From Acetobacter estunensis (GTDB lineage: Bacteria; Pseudomonadota; Alphaproteobacteria; Acetobacterales; Acetobacteraceae): a DNA stretch of 64,000 bases. Positions 27,651 through 36,257 of the stretch are shown piece by piece (position 1 is the stretch's first letter; every line of letters begins with the position of its first letter). The stretch lies in contig NZ_JAHRDV010000002.1 in the NCBI RefSeq assembly GCF_019083805.1, forward strand, positions 186,001-250,000, in the 5' to 3' direction. Under the pieces are notes generated by a model. That model was not told where the DNA came from, searched no databases, and saw nothing but the letters and a program-made list of their open reading frames with translations. The position numbers were made by a program, and so were the translations under genes.

Positions 27651-28640
27651 ATGGCAAGTCGTTTTCTTGTGACCGGCGGCGCCGGCTATGTCGGCAGCCA
27701 CATGGTGCTGGCGCTTCTGGACGCTGGACATGAAGTGACGGTGTTCGACAGCCTGCGCACAGGTCATCGTGCGGCTGTGCCGGCTGGCGCGTGTTTTATT
27801 GAAGGCGATCTGGCGGATTTGCCGCTTCTGGACCGTGTGCTGGGCGATGGTCCATGGGACTGCGTGTTCCATTTTGCGGCGCTCTCACTGGTGGGCGAAA
27901 GCATGGAACATCCGATGATGTACATGTCCGCCAATGGTGGGTTGGGTTTCGGACTGATCGACGCCTGCGTGCGTAATGACGTGAAGCGCTTTGTCTTCTC
28001 CTCCACCGCTGCATTGTTCGGAACGGCAGGAGATGGGCCAATCGACGAAGACACGCCCGTTGATCCCGGCTCGGCCTATGGAGAGAGCAAGCGCGTTGTG
28101 GAGCGTGCACTGTACTGGGCGGATCGCATTCATGGTCTGCGTAGCGCATGCCTGCGTTATTTCAATGCCGCCGGAGCGGACCCGCAAGGCCGCGCGGGCG
28201 AGGATCATCGCCCCGAGACTCACCTCATCCCGCTTGTGATTGACGCGGCACTGGGGCGTCGCCCGGCTCTGACCCTGTTTGGGGACGATTATCCCACTCC
28301 GGATGGAAGCTGCGTGCGCGACTACATTCACGTCACCGATCTGGCGCAGGCGCATCTTGCGGTTCTACCACTGCTGACTGATCGTAGTGTGACCTTCAAC
28401 GTGGGCACCGGACGCGGCAATTCCAATCTGGAAGTCATTCGTGCCGTCGAGCGTGTGAGCGGTCTTCCGGTGCCGTGGAAAGCAGGCCCACGCCGTGCGG
28501 GTGATCCCGCCAGTCTGATTGCAAGCCCCGCACGCCTGATGGCGGCGACTGGCTGGAAGCCCGAGTTCACCGATCTGGACCGAACGGTGGAGACGGCTCT
28601 TGCATGGCGCAAGACGCATCCAAAGGGTTACGGCGCCTGA
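27651..28640 (+). CDS. galE: UDP-glucose 4-epimerase
   Basis: Interconverts UDP-glucose and UDP-galactose, supplying galactosyl donor for surface glycans. The 329-residue short-chain dehydrogenase fold starts with the NAD site FLVTGGAGYVGSHMV, has the catalytic serine region FSSTAALFG and the YGESK (Y-x-x-x-K) active site, then RYFNAAGADPQGRAGEDH and the DGSCVRDYIHVTDLA motif specific to GalE. It starts at an ATG with AAGGTGAG nearby. It is followed after three bases by cdd, so an operon galE-cdd-protease is likely. Confidence 0.95.
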   Translation: MASRFLVTGGAGYVGSHMVLALLDAGHEVTVFDSLRTGHRAAVPAGACFIEGDLADLPLLDRVLGDGPWDCVFHFAALSLVGESMEHPMMYMSANGGLGFGLIDACVRNDVKRFVFSSTAALFGTAGDGPIDEDTPVDPGSAYGESKRVVERALYWADRIHGLRSACLRYFNAAGADPQGRAGEDHRPETHLIPLVIDAALGRRPALTLFGDDYPTPDGSCVRDYIHVTDLAQAHLAVLPLLTDRSVTFNVGTGRGNSNLEVIRAVERVSGLPVPWKAGPRRAGDPASLIASPARLMAATGWKPEFTDLDRTVETALAWRKTHPKGYGA

Positions 28641-28643
28641 GCC

Positions 28644-29072
28644 ATGACGGCAGCGCCCGCCGATCCACTCATAGCTGCGGCGGTGGCCGTGCGGGAACGG
28701 GCCTACGCACCATATTCGCACTTTGCCGTAGGGGCGGCCTTGCGCTGTGACGATGGGCGCGTGTTTTCAGGCTGCAACGTTGAGAATGCCGCGTATCCGG
28801 AAGGCATCTGCGCCGAAGGTGGCGCCATTGCGGCAATGGTGGCAGCGGGCGGGCGACGGATCGATGAAGTCGTGGTGTGCGGGACTGGACCGGCACCTTG
28901 CGCACCTTGTGGCGGTTGCCGCCAGAAATTGCGTGAATTTGGAGAGCCGGATTTAAGGGTGCGTATGGTCGATCCGGTAGGTCGGGTTTTGCTCGTGCGC
29001 ACATTGGCGGAACTGTTGCCAGACAGCTTCGGTCCGACGACGTTGTTACAGACTGCTCCTGTCGTGAAATAA
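28644..29072 (+). CDS. cdd: Cytidine deaminase
   Basis: Deaminates cytidine and deoxycytidine to uridine for pyrimidine salvage. The 142-residue zinc enzyme shows AYAPYSHFAVGAAL, GCNVENAAYPEGICAEGGAI with the zinc cysteine and catalytic glutamate (CAE), and PCGGCRQ with the other two zinc cysteines. The residues after CAE are GG rather than the common R-T/x, a minor variation. The stop TAA shares its last base with the ATG of the following protease gene. Confidence 0.95.
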   Translation: MTAAPADPLIAAAVAVRERAYAPYSHFAVGAALRCDDGRVFSGCNVENAAYPEGICAEGGAIAAMVAAGGRRIDEVVVCGTGPAPCAPCGGCRQKLREFGEPDLRVRMVDPVGRVLLVRTLAELLPDSFGPTTLLQTAPVVK

Positions 29073-29824
29073 TGACGAAGTGGGCAAAAGGATTTTCTTT
29101 TATTGGGCTGGTTCTCACCGTCATGTTGGTGACAGAGACACCCGCCACGGCTCAGGTCATGCCGCTTCGACCAGGGATCGGAGCGAGCGATGCACGTCAA
29201 TCGGTGGATATGTCCCAATTGCCGTGGAGCGCGATCGGGCGGGTGCAGACAGAACTTGGCGGACGTTGCACGGGCTTCCTGATTGCACCGAATGTCGTGG
29301 AAACGGCTGCGCATTGTCTGTTCATCGCTCGGACTGGTCACTTCATTCGGCCACATGATGTCCATTTCCTTCGTGCCTATGATCGGGGACACTACGCCGC
29401 TCACGCCCGAGCTATCCGGTTTCTCGTTCCGCCGGAATACGATCCCCGCCGTGAAGCAGCGACCGCCGCGTTCGATCGCGCCACGCTGTTTCTTGAAGCG
29501 CCTGTAGCCACCCGCGCGCAGACTCTGCCCGTTGCCCAAAACCTGCCGGTGCCGGGTTCAGCCGTGGTTCTTGGTGGTTATGAACAGGACTTCAGCGAGG
29601 TCGTGCGCTCTGACCTGAACTGTCAGATTCTCGGGATAAATCGAACGACAAACGGTCATGTCCTGATCGATCATGACTGCGATGCGACACGCGGCAGCAG
29701 CGGCGCGCCTCTTCTGGGGCGACAGAACGGCGGGTGGACGGTTTTTGGTGTGCAGGCACTGGCAAATTATGGGCGAGGAGGGGCCGCCGTGCCGCTGATC
29801 GATACCGGCGCCGTTACGCCCTGA
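29072..29824 (+). CDS. Secreted trypsin-like serine protease
   Basis: A 250-residue protein with an N-terminal signal peptide (KGFSFIGLVLTVMLVTETPATAQ) cleaved probably after ATAQ. The chymotrypsin fold is visible: histidine in VVETAAHCLF, a likely aspartate in AAFDRATLFLE and the serine in CDATRGSSGAPLL. Substrate and role are unknown; it may process envelope proteins. Its start overlaps the cdd stop by one base (TAATG), so it is translated with the salvage enzyme, an odd pairing. Confidence 0.85.
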   Translation: MTKWAKGFSFIGLVLTVMLVTETPATAQVMPLRPGIGASDARQSVDMSQLPWSAIGRVQTELGGRCTGFLIAPNVVETAAHCLFIARTGHFIRPHDVHFLRAYDRGHYAAHARAIRFLVPPEYDPRREAATAAFDRATLFLEAPVATRAQTLPVAQNLPVPGSAVVLGGYEQDFSEVVRSDLNCQILGINRTTNGHVLIDHDCDATRGSSGAPLLGRQNGGWTVFGVQALANYGRGGAAVPLIDTGAVTP

Positions 29825-29840
29825 ACCGACACGGAAACGT

Positions 29841-29854
29841 GATATTATAATATC
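29841..29854. promoter_or_regulatory. 14-bp palindrome before acetate-carrier gene
   Basis: GATATTATAATATC is a perfect palindrome in an AT-rich spacer, 121 bases before the SatP-like start. It contains TATAAT and so could combine a -10 element with an operator; no -35 element is clear. Confidence 0.35.
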
Positions 29855-29975
29855 GTATCTCAGTTATCATTATTGTTGATTAACTGGCGATCAAAGCGGA
29901 AGGATTGCAGCAAGGGGTGCTGGCTCGACTGGCTTTCCCCGCTGTTTCAACCCCATCTGAAGGGGAGAATCCATC

Positions 29976-30572
29976 ATGGGTCAGTTCGCCAATCCCGGAC
30001 CGCTTGGACTTGCCGGTTTCGGAATGACAACCATTCTGCTCAATGTCTGTAACGCGGGTTTTCTGCCGCTGAACTCTTCAGTACTGGCCACCGGGATCAT
30101 GTTCGGGGGCATAGCGCAGATGTGTGCAGGCCTTTTGGAATATCCCAAGGGCAACACCTTCGGGATGACGGCCTTTACATCCTATGGCGCCTTCTGGATT
30201 TCGCTGGTGCTGCTCATTTTCCTGCCGAAACTGGGTCTGATCGCTGCAGCCGATCCCATGGGGATGGGCGTATGGCTTTCGCTGTGGGGCATTTTCACGG
30301 CGTTCATGTTCATCGGAACCCTTCGCTCTAACCGTGTGCTGCAATTCGTGTTCGCTTCACTGGTGGTGCTGTTCGGGCTGCTTGCGGCCGGAGAGTTCAC
30401 GGGCAACATCGCGATCACCCGCTTTGCCGGCTTTGAAGGACTCCTGTGCGGAGCGTCCGCACTCTATCTCGCGATGGCGGAAGTGCTGGAAGCCCAACTC
30501 GGTCATCCGATCCTGCCGATCGGCACACCTCGCCCGACCATTTCGGGCAACCGCGCTCATATCGCTTTCTGA
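29976..30572 (+). CDS. satP: Acetate/succinate carrier, GPR1/FUN34/YaaH (SatP) family
   Basis: A 198-residue inner-membrane protein with six hydrophobic helices. It opens with the family signature NPGPLGLAGFGMTT (normally NPAPLGL), continues with NSSVLATGIMFGGIAQMCAGLLE and KGNTFGMTAFTSYGAFW. Family members take up acetate and succinate with protons, and in acetic acid bacteria they are thought to matter for acetate handling. AGGGGAG lies before the ATG. A terminator follows at 30604-30633. Confidence 0.9.
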   Translation: MGQFANPGPLGLAGFGMTTILLNVCNAGFLPLNSSVLATGIMFGGIAQMCAGLLEYPKGNTFGMTAFTSYGAFWISLVLLIFLPKLGLIAAADPMGMGVWLSLWGIFTAFMFIGTLRSNRVLQFVFASLVVLFGLLAAGEFTGNIAITRFAGFEGLLCGASALYLAMAEVLEAQLGHPILPIGTPRPTISGNRAHIAF

Positions 30573-30603
30573 AACGTCGTTTCTTTTTGTGCATCCAGTC
30601 TGG

Positions 30604-30633
30604 AGCCCGCCCGTCGCAAGATGGGCGGGCTTT
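30604..30633 (+). terminator. Intrinsic terminator after the SatP-like gene
   Basis: GCCCGCCC at 30605-30612 pairs with GGGCGGGC at 30623-30630 (10-base loop), extended by one A-T pair, followed by TTT. It also lies before the 3' end of the convergent ABC exporter gene. Confidence 0.75.
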
Positions 30634-30646
30634 CCATGACCGGAAA

Positions 30647-32464
30647 TCACAGAGGCGGAATGTCAAACGCCTGAAGCGAGAGGAACTCGCGATAGGGGCC
30701 TTCACGCCGCTCCAGCGCGAAGGGGGAGCCGTCCTCCACGATACGGCCCTGCTGCATCACGACAATCCGGTCAAAATCCTTGAGTGTCGAGAGACGATGC
30801 GCCACCGCGATCACGGTGCGTCCTTTCATCAGTCGATGCAGCGCTAGCTGGATATGATGCTCGCTCTCGCTGTCCAGTGCGCTGGTGGCCTCATCAAGAA
30901 TCAGGATCGGTGCGTTGCGCAGAAAGGCGCGGGCAATGGCCAGACGCTGCCTCTGCCCACCCGAAAGCTTCACTCCACGATCGCCCACCTGTGTCGCAAA
31001 ACCTTCCGGCAGGGCAAGAATGAAGTCCGTGCAGCCCGCCGCGTCGGCGGCTGCTCGTACGTCCTCTTCGGTGGCCTGCGGTTTGCCATAGCGAATGTTG
31101 TCGGCCACCGAGCGATGCAGCAGCGAGACATCCTGAGGCACTACGGACATGCAGCCGCGCAAGGATTCTTCGGACAGGTCGTTGATGTTCTGTCCATCGA
31201 TAAGCACCGCGCCACCCTGCACATAACGCTGCCGCTGAAGCAGGGCGAGAACCGTGCTCTTGCCCGAGCCGGAGCGCCCGACAAGCCCCACGCGCGTTCC
31301 GGGTGTGACGTGCAGATTGAAGTGCTCCAGCACGTTCGGGCCTGTTGGATAGTGAAACGTCACGTCGCGAAAACAGATTTCACCCTGCGGGGCCTGCGGG
31401 AAACCGTGGGCGTCGGCGTGGTCATCCATTTCGTGGGGCAGCAGGATGGTGGAAAGCGTCTCGCCGAGACGAGCAGTGTGTTGCACCGTCTCCACGAGTG
31501 CCACTGCGAGATCTCTCGTACCGTGCAGGATCAGAAAGCCGAGCGTTACGACCATCACCACGTCGCCCACGGTGGCGCTGCCGTGCTGCCAGAGTGTCAC
31601 CACCCATACGAGCAGGCCCGCCGTCAGGACGGCGGTGAGAAAAGCGTGAACGAGGCGCAGCTTTTCCATGTTGCGCAAGGAGACGCCCCGCACCCCCATT
31701 TCGCTATCCAGAATACGTCCCAGACGGCTGCGCTCATAACCCAGCATCCCGAAAGTGCGGACGAGTGGTAGGTTACCGATGACGTCCTGAATCTCTCCAT
31801 CCACACCGGCCGCGGAAGAAGCATAGGCCGCATGAAGTTTTCGCCCCGCGCGCGCCATGCGAAACATTACAGCGGCAAGAGCGAACGCCAGACAACTGAT
31901 GACGCTGCCCATAAGAGGGCTGACGCTCACCATCAGTCCGATGGAAAGCAGTACATTCAGACAGGGCGGCAGAATGTTCCACGCCAGCAGGCTCTCAAGA
32001 GTGAACGTGGCGGCACCGGCGGTGGAAATGCGTGACGCAAGGGCTGCGGGCATCCGGTCTGAGAAATAGCCGGCGGAATGACCGGTCAGAAACCGGAACA
32101 GGTCGCGTCTTACATCGCCTGTCACGGCCACGAAGGTTCTGGCGGCGTACCATCCCGCGACGCGCCATGAGAGATTGTCGAGCGCGATCACCCCGGCAAG
32201 CCACGCAACGGCCATCCAGACCGGGCGATAAGGGCCGTGCGGATGGCTGTTCATGATGTCCACCAGATGCCGGATGGCGGAGGAGGCGAACACAGCGCAC
32301 CCGACGGCCAGCGCTACGAATCCAAACACCACGACGTGTGGAGCAAGGCGATGGCGGATATAGCGGAAGAGGAAACGGACAGGATGGCCCGCATAGCGCG
32401 GGAGTTCGCTGTCGAGAATGGTCATATCCTCGTCACGTTTCAAGCGGGACTGTCCATGCGTCAT
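30647..32464 (-). CDS. ABC exporter, fused permease and ATPase
   Basis: A 605-residue half-transporter. The permease domain with about six helices spans residues about 40-330, and the ATPase domain about 370-590 with Walker A GRSGSGKST, Q-loop VVPQDVSLL, signature LSGGQRQR, Walker B ILILDEATSALD and the H-loop in VIAVAHRLSTL. It should work as a homodimer exporting lipid, glycan or peptide; the substrate is not readable. The ATG at 32464 is preceded by CAGG; an alternative ATG at 32425 has GAGG only two bases away. It is divergent from the GT4 gene that follows. Confidence 0.9.
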   Translation of the reverse strand: MTHGQSRLKRDEDMTILDSELPRYAGHPVRFLFRYIRHRLAPHVVVFGFVALAVGCAVFASSAIRHLVDIMNSHPHGPYRPVWMAVAWLAGVIALDNLSWRVAGWYAARTFVAVTGDVRRDLFRFLTGHSAGYFSDRMPAALASRISTAGAATFTLESLLAWNILPPCLNVLLSIGLMVSVSPLMGSVISCLAFALAAVMFRMARAGRKLHAAYASSAAGVDGEIQDVIGNLPLVRTFGMLGYERSRLGRILDSEMGVRGVSLRNMEKLRLVHAFLTAVLTAGLLVWVVTLWQHGSATVGDVVMVVTLGFLILHGTRDLAVALVETVQHTARLGETLSTILLPHEMDDHADAHGFPQAPQGEICFRDVTFHYPTGPNVLEHFNLHVTPGTRVGLVGRSGSGKSTVLALLQRQRYVQGGAVLIDGQNINDLSEESLRGCMSVVPQDVSLLHRSVADNIRYGKPQATEEDVRAAADAAGCTDFILALPEGFATQVGDRGVKLSGGQRQRLAIARAFLRNAPILILDEATSALDSESEHHIQLALHRLMKGRTVIAVAHRLSTLKDFDRIVVMQQGRIVEDGSPFALERREGPYREFLSLQAFDIPPL

Positions 32465-32645
32465 GAGCCTGTCAACTTTTCAGGGAGTATAGGCGTTTGG
32501 TGAAGTGGGAAGAAATTCGCACAGTCTGTGCTCGTCACGTCATCCGAAGTGTTGGGACGGCGGTGGACTTTCTCCAGCTTTCGGGGGATGGCACCCGTTC
32601 TGTCGTGCATTGAAAATACAAAAAAGAACGCGGAGAAACCGGTCC

Positions 32646-33677
32646 ATGCGTATTGCCCAGATTGCACCTCTTCACGAGGCGGTTCCACCGCAACTTTATG
32701 GTGGAACGGAACGGGTGGTGGCCTTCCTCACGGACGAACTCACGGCAATGGGCCACGATGTGACGCTGTTCGCAAGTGGTGACAGTGTGACCTCGGCGGA
32801 ACTGGATGCGGTCTGGCCGCGCGCACTGCGCCTCGACCCGACAATTCGCGACCCGATCGCCCCGCATATGCTGCTCATGGAGCACGTGGCGCGCCGCGCG
32901 CATGAGTTCGATGTTCTGCATTTTCATATGGATTATTGGCCGTTCACCTATTTCAGCCGTCAGTCCGTGCCTTTTGTCACCACCATGCACGGGCGGCTTG
33001 ATCTGCCGGAGCTTCAGCCCGTTTTCAATGCTTTTCCACAAGTGCCCATCGTCTCTATTTCGGACAGCCAGCGTCGCCCGTTGCCTCAGGCCAACTACGC
33101 GGCGACCGTCCTGCATGGCCTCCCTGAGAACTTGCTGACACCGCAACAGGGGCCGGGTCATTATCTCGCCTTTCTTGGGCGTATCTGCGCCGAAAAGGGC
33201 ATCGATAAGGCAATCCGCATTGCTCGGGCCGTGGGGCTGCCGCTGAAAATCGCTGCCAAGGTGGACAAGGCTGACGCAGAGTATTTCGAACGTGAAATTA
33301 TTCCCATGCTGGGAGAAGGCGTGGAAATGATCGGAGAGATCGGAGACGCGGAGAAACCGGCTTTTCTCTCGGGAGCGCGAGCGCTTCTAATGCCCATCGA
33401 CTGGCCGGAACCCTTCGGGTTGGTGATGATCGAGGCCATGGCATGCGGAACGCCGGTCATAGCCTTTCGGCACGGCTCGGTGCCGGAGATTCTGGAAGAC
33501 GGTCTGACGGGGGCGATTGTCACGAGCGAAGCCGAAGCGATCGCAGCGTATCCGGCGGTGGAGGCGCTGGATCGGGGGGTGATCCGTCGTGAGTTCGAGC
33601 GGCGCTTCACCGCTCGTCGCATGGCGGAGGATTATCTGGCGGTGTATCGCCGTCTGACCGGCAAGGCCGATGCCTGA
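32646..33677 (+). CDS. GT4 family glycosyltransferase
   Basis: A 343-residue retaining GT4 enzyme without membrane segments. It starts MRIAQIAPLHEAVPPQLYGG with the GGTERVV loop typical of the group, has a H-F-H-M-D-Y segment, VTTMHGRLDLPE, and the donor region PIDWPEPFGLVMIEAMACGTPVIA with the E-x7-E motif. The frame continues upstream to 32505, but GGAG ten bases before 32646 and family N-termini support the later ATG. Acceptor and product are unknown. It is divergent from the ABC exporter, which could export its product, but this is only positional. Confidence 0.87.
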   Translation: MRIAQIAPLHEAVPPQLYGGTERVVAFLTDELTAMGHDVTLFASGDSVTSAELDAVWPRALRLDPTIRDPIAPHMLLMEHVARRAHEFDVLHFHMDYWPFTYFSRQSVPFVTTMHGRLDLPELQPVFNAFPQVPIVSISDSQRRPLPQANYAATVLHGLPENLLTPQQGPGHYLAFLGRICAEKGIDKAIRIARAVGLPLKIAAKVDKADAEYFEREIIPMLGEGVEMIGEIGDAEKPAFLSGARALLMPIDWPEPFGLVMIEAMACGTPVIAFRHGSVPEILEDGLTGAIVTSEAEAIAAYPAVEALDRGVIRREFERRFTARRMAEDYLAVYRRLTGKADA

Positions 33678-33704
33678 CAGGTTGAGACGATGACCTGACA
33701 TGAG

Positions 33705-33726
33705 GGCAGGGATGGTTGACCCTGCC
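33705..33726 (+). terminator. Weak terminator-like hairpin after the GT4 gene
   Basis: GGCAGGG at 33705-33711 and CCCTGCC at 33720-33726 with an 8-base loop, without a following T tract. Confidence 0.35.
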
Positions 33727-33784
33727 TCCTGCTGTGCTCACTCTCACAAGAGAATTGCAATTTTGACAGTCAGGTTCTTGTTTC

Positions 33785-34291
33785 GTGAAAAACCATCATA
33801 ATATCTGGCATCCGCTTAGCTGGTTCTACCGTGACCGCCATCGGAATGACGACACTCCGTCCACGCCGGGATTGGTGGACCGGTTCAATGATCGTCTTGC
33901 CGTACGCATGACGATCATCTTTGGCAGCATCTGGTGTGTTTACGCCTTCTTCCTGTTTTCGCTCATCCCCATTCTGAAGCCGGACTGGCAGGGACCGCTG
34001 CTCTATATCAGCAACTGCATCCAGCTTGTCGCCCTACCGGCGCTGATGGTGGGCAGCGCCATTCTTGCGCGGGGCAGCGATCAGAGGGCGGCGGAAGACC
34101 ATGCGGCCCTGATAGAAATCCTCAACGATGTCCGTGAAGAAATGGCGCGTCTGCGCAACACGACGGCAGGCATCGCCCAACAGGAACGCGCCAACAGCGA
34201 GCGTCCAACGGATGTGGTGTCGATTTCCGATGAGGCTGTCATTTCCGTCAACGAACCTGCAAACGCACAGCAGGCTCCCAAAACATCGTAG
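33785..34291 (+). CDS. Small membrane protein, DUF1003-like
   Basis: A 168-residue protein starting at GTG. It has two hydrophobic segments, at about residues 44-63 and 74-94, the first preceded by VDRFNDRLAVRMTIIFGS, which resembles DUF1003 or related small membrane families. After residue 95 comes a charged helix (ILNDVREEMARLRN) that may form a coiled coil. The assignment to a family is tentative and the function unknown. It is convergent with the ClC-YjbQ gene, 12 bases apart. Confidence 0.6.
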   Translation: MKNHHNIWHPLSWFYRDRHRNDDTPSTPGLVDRFNDRLAVRMTIIFGSIWCVYAFFLFSLIPILKPDWQGPLLYISNCIQLVALPALMVGSAILARGSDQRAAEDHAALIEILNDVREEMARLRNTTAGIAQQERANSERPTDVVSISDEAVISVNEPANAQQAPKTS

Positions 34292-34303
34292 GAGCAGCCT
34301 TCC

Positions 34304-36115
34304 TCATTCACCTAGAAGATGCAGGACAATCTCGCGGTGATGAGGCATGCGCCGATGTTCGAACAGGTAAATGCCCTGCCAGACACCCAGTGAAGGCGCT
34401 CCTTCCAGAACCGGAATGCTAAGACCCGATTGAGTGAGCATCGTGCGCAGATGGGCCGGCATGTCGTCCGGCCCTTCGTCCGTGTGGCGGTAGAGGCCTT
34501 TCTCCTCCGGAACTAGATGCTCGAAGTAATGGACGATGTCTTCGCGCACGCTGGGATCGGCGTTCTCCTGCACGGTGAGAGAGCAGGAGGTGTGAGGACA
34601 CCATAACGTCAGCAGACCGGTGGAAATGCCGGTCTGATGCACCCACTCAAGCACAGGGCGGGTTACAGGTAGCAATCCTTTCCCATGCGTGCGGAAGCTC
34701 AGCCTGTGGGTCTCTTGTCGCATAAAAAGGTTGCTCCTACGTTGTGTCAGGCTTTCGGGTTTCGGCGAAATCTCAGTAGGCTGTTCTGGCGGCGGGCTGG
34801 ACGATGACACCGTTCGCAGGAAACGCTCGGCTAACGCACCGTAAAGCGGTTGCTTGCAGATGGTACGTGAGACACCGAAGGCGAGGAACGCGCTGGCCAG
34901 AAGGGCGAGTGTCACCTGCTGGTTATCGCACATTTCCATAACAATGACGGTGGCTGTAAGAGGCGCCTGCACGACCGCCGCGAAGTAGGCCACCGTGCCA
35001 AGTAGCACCACGGCTCCGGGTGTGGTGTGGGGAAGGAACTGCGCGATCCAGCCTCCCATACCCGCACCGACCGATAGCGAAGGCGCAAACAGTCCTCCAG
35101 GAATGCCGGAACAATAGGAGATGATAGTGGCGAGGAATTTCAGCACGAAATAGGAAGCGGGATAGTGTTCTTCACCCTGAATGATGGAACGGGCCTGAGC
35201 ATAGCCGGTGCCATACGTCATCCCACCTGAAGCAAGGCCGATAATGGCCAGAGCCAACCCGCACAGCGCAGCGAAAGCAATGGGGCGCCGCGCGACAAAC
35301 TGACCAGCACTCCCCGGCAGTCCCTTCGACGCACGAATGAGGATTGCGGAAAAGGAGCCACCGGCAACACCTCCGAGAAGACCGCAGGCAATCACCGCCA
35401 GCCAACTGACGCCCAGCGGCACCACTGAATCGGTATGGCCGAAATAAGTGTAGTTTCCCGTCAGGGCGATGGCGGTCACACCGGCGAGCACAACGCCCGT
35501 TAGCATCACGCCGCTTGTACGTTGCTCGAAGGAGTGAGCCAGTTCCTCGATCCCGAACACAATGCCGGCCAGCGGTGTATTGAAAGCCGCCGCCACACCG
35601 GCGGACCCACCTGCCAGCACGAGCGCCCGCCGCGAAATCGTTTCGCTCAGATTCAGGAAACGTCCCGCCGCGTTCATGATGGCGGCACCGATTTGCACGC
35701 TTGGCCCTTCACGCCCGATGGAAGCGCCAGCGAGAAGACCAAGGCAGGTGAGGGCGATCTTGGCGGCTGCAATCCGCAGGGAGAGGATGCGGTCCACGAC
35801 AACCTGATTGGACAAATGCATGCAGGCGATGGCCTGTGGGATACCCGAACCCTGTGCGCCCCGGAAAAAGGTGCGTGTCAGCCAGATGGACAGGGCGAGG
35901 CCCGCCGGTGTGATGAACAGCATCAACCAGGGGCTGATTTTGAGAATATGCGAACGCAGATGCGCGGCGTCATCAGCCAGTTCGGCGAAAGCTACCGCCA
36001 CAAGCCCAACCATGATGGAGCCGGTCCACACGATAAGCTTTCGTCGCCATTCGACCGTCGTCATGCGGGCGGTTTCACGAAAATGACGGATACGGCCGGT
36101 CGTTGTGGAGGACAT
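34304..36115 (-). CDS. ClC chloride channel fused to YjbQ domain
   Basis: A 603-residue protein with two unrelated parts in one uninterrupted frame. Residues about 15-430 are a ClC-type chloride channel/antiporter with GSGIPQ, GREGPSVQIG carrying the gating glutamate, and GIPGGLFAPSLSVGAG. A 35-residue linker rich in S/P follows. Residues 465-603 are a YjbQ/UPF0047 domain with CPHTSCSLTVQENADPSVRED and LGVWQGIYLFEHR. YjbQ has been reported as a weak secondary thiamine-phosphate synthase. The internal ATG at 34723 that opens this part has AGGAG ten bases upstream, so a separate YjbQ chain may also be made. The ATG at 36115 is preferred over an in-frame start at 36181. Confidence 0.85.
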   Translation of the reverse strand: MSSTTTGRIRHFRETARMTTVEWRRKLIVWTGSIMVGLVAVAFAELADDAAHLRSHILKISPWLMLFITPAGLALSIWLTRTFFRGAQGSGIPQAIACMHLSNQVVVDRILSLRIAAAKIALTCLGLLAGASIGREGPSVQIGAAIMNAAGRFLNLSETISRRALVLAGGSAGVAAAFNTPLAGIVFGIEELAHSFEQRTSGVMLTGVVLAGVTAIALTGNYTYFGHTDSVVPLGVSWLAVIACGLLGGVAGGSFSAILIRASKGLPGSAGQFVARRPIAFAALCGLALAIIGLASGGMTYGTGYAQARSIIQGEEHYPASYFVLKFLATIISYCSGIPGGLFAPSLSVGAGMGGWIAQFLPHTTPGAVVLLGTVAYFAAVVQAPLTATVIVMEMCDNQQVTLALLASAFLAFGVSRTICKQPLYGALAERFLRTVSSSSPPPEQPTEISPKPESLTQRRSNLFMRQETHRLSFRTHGKGLLPVTRPVLEWVHQTGISTGLLTLWCPHTSCSLTVQENADPSVREDIVHYFEHLVPEEKGLYRHTDEGPDDMPAHLRTMLTQSGLSIPVLEGAPSLGVWQGIYLFEHRRMPHHREIVLHLLGE

Positions 36116-36257
36116 GATGCCTTGGCGGGTTGGAATGATCTGCAACCTGTGAACGTCTTGCAGTTCATGCGAAATGCGCATGACCCAGCTTACGCTACGC
36201 CCGCAACACCGTCATTCCAACACAAAATGGAATGTTTTGTGAAATTGTCCGGTTCCA

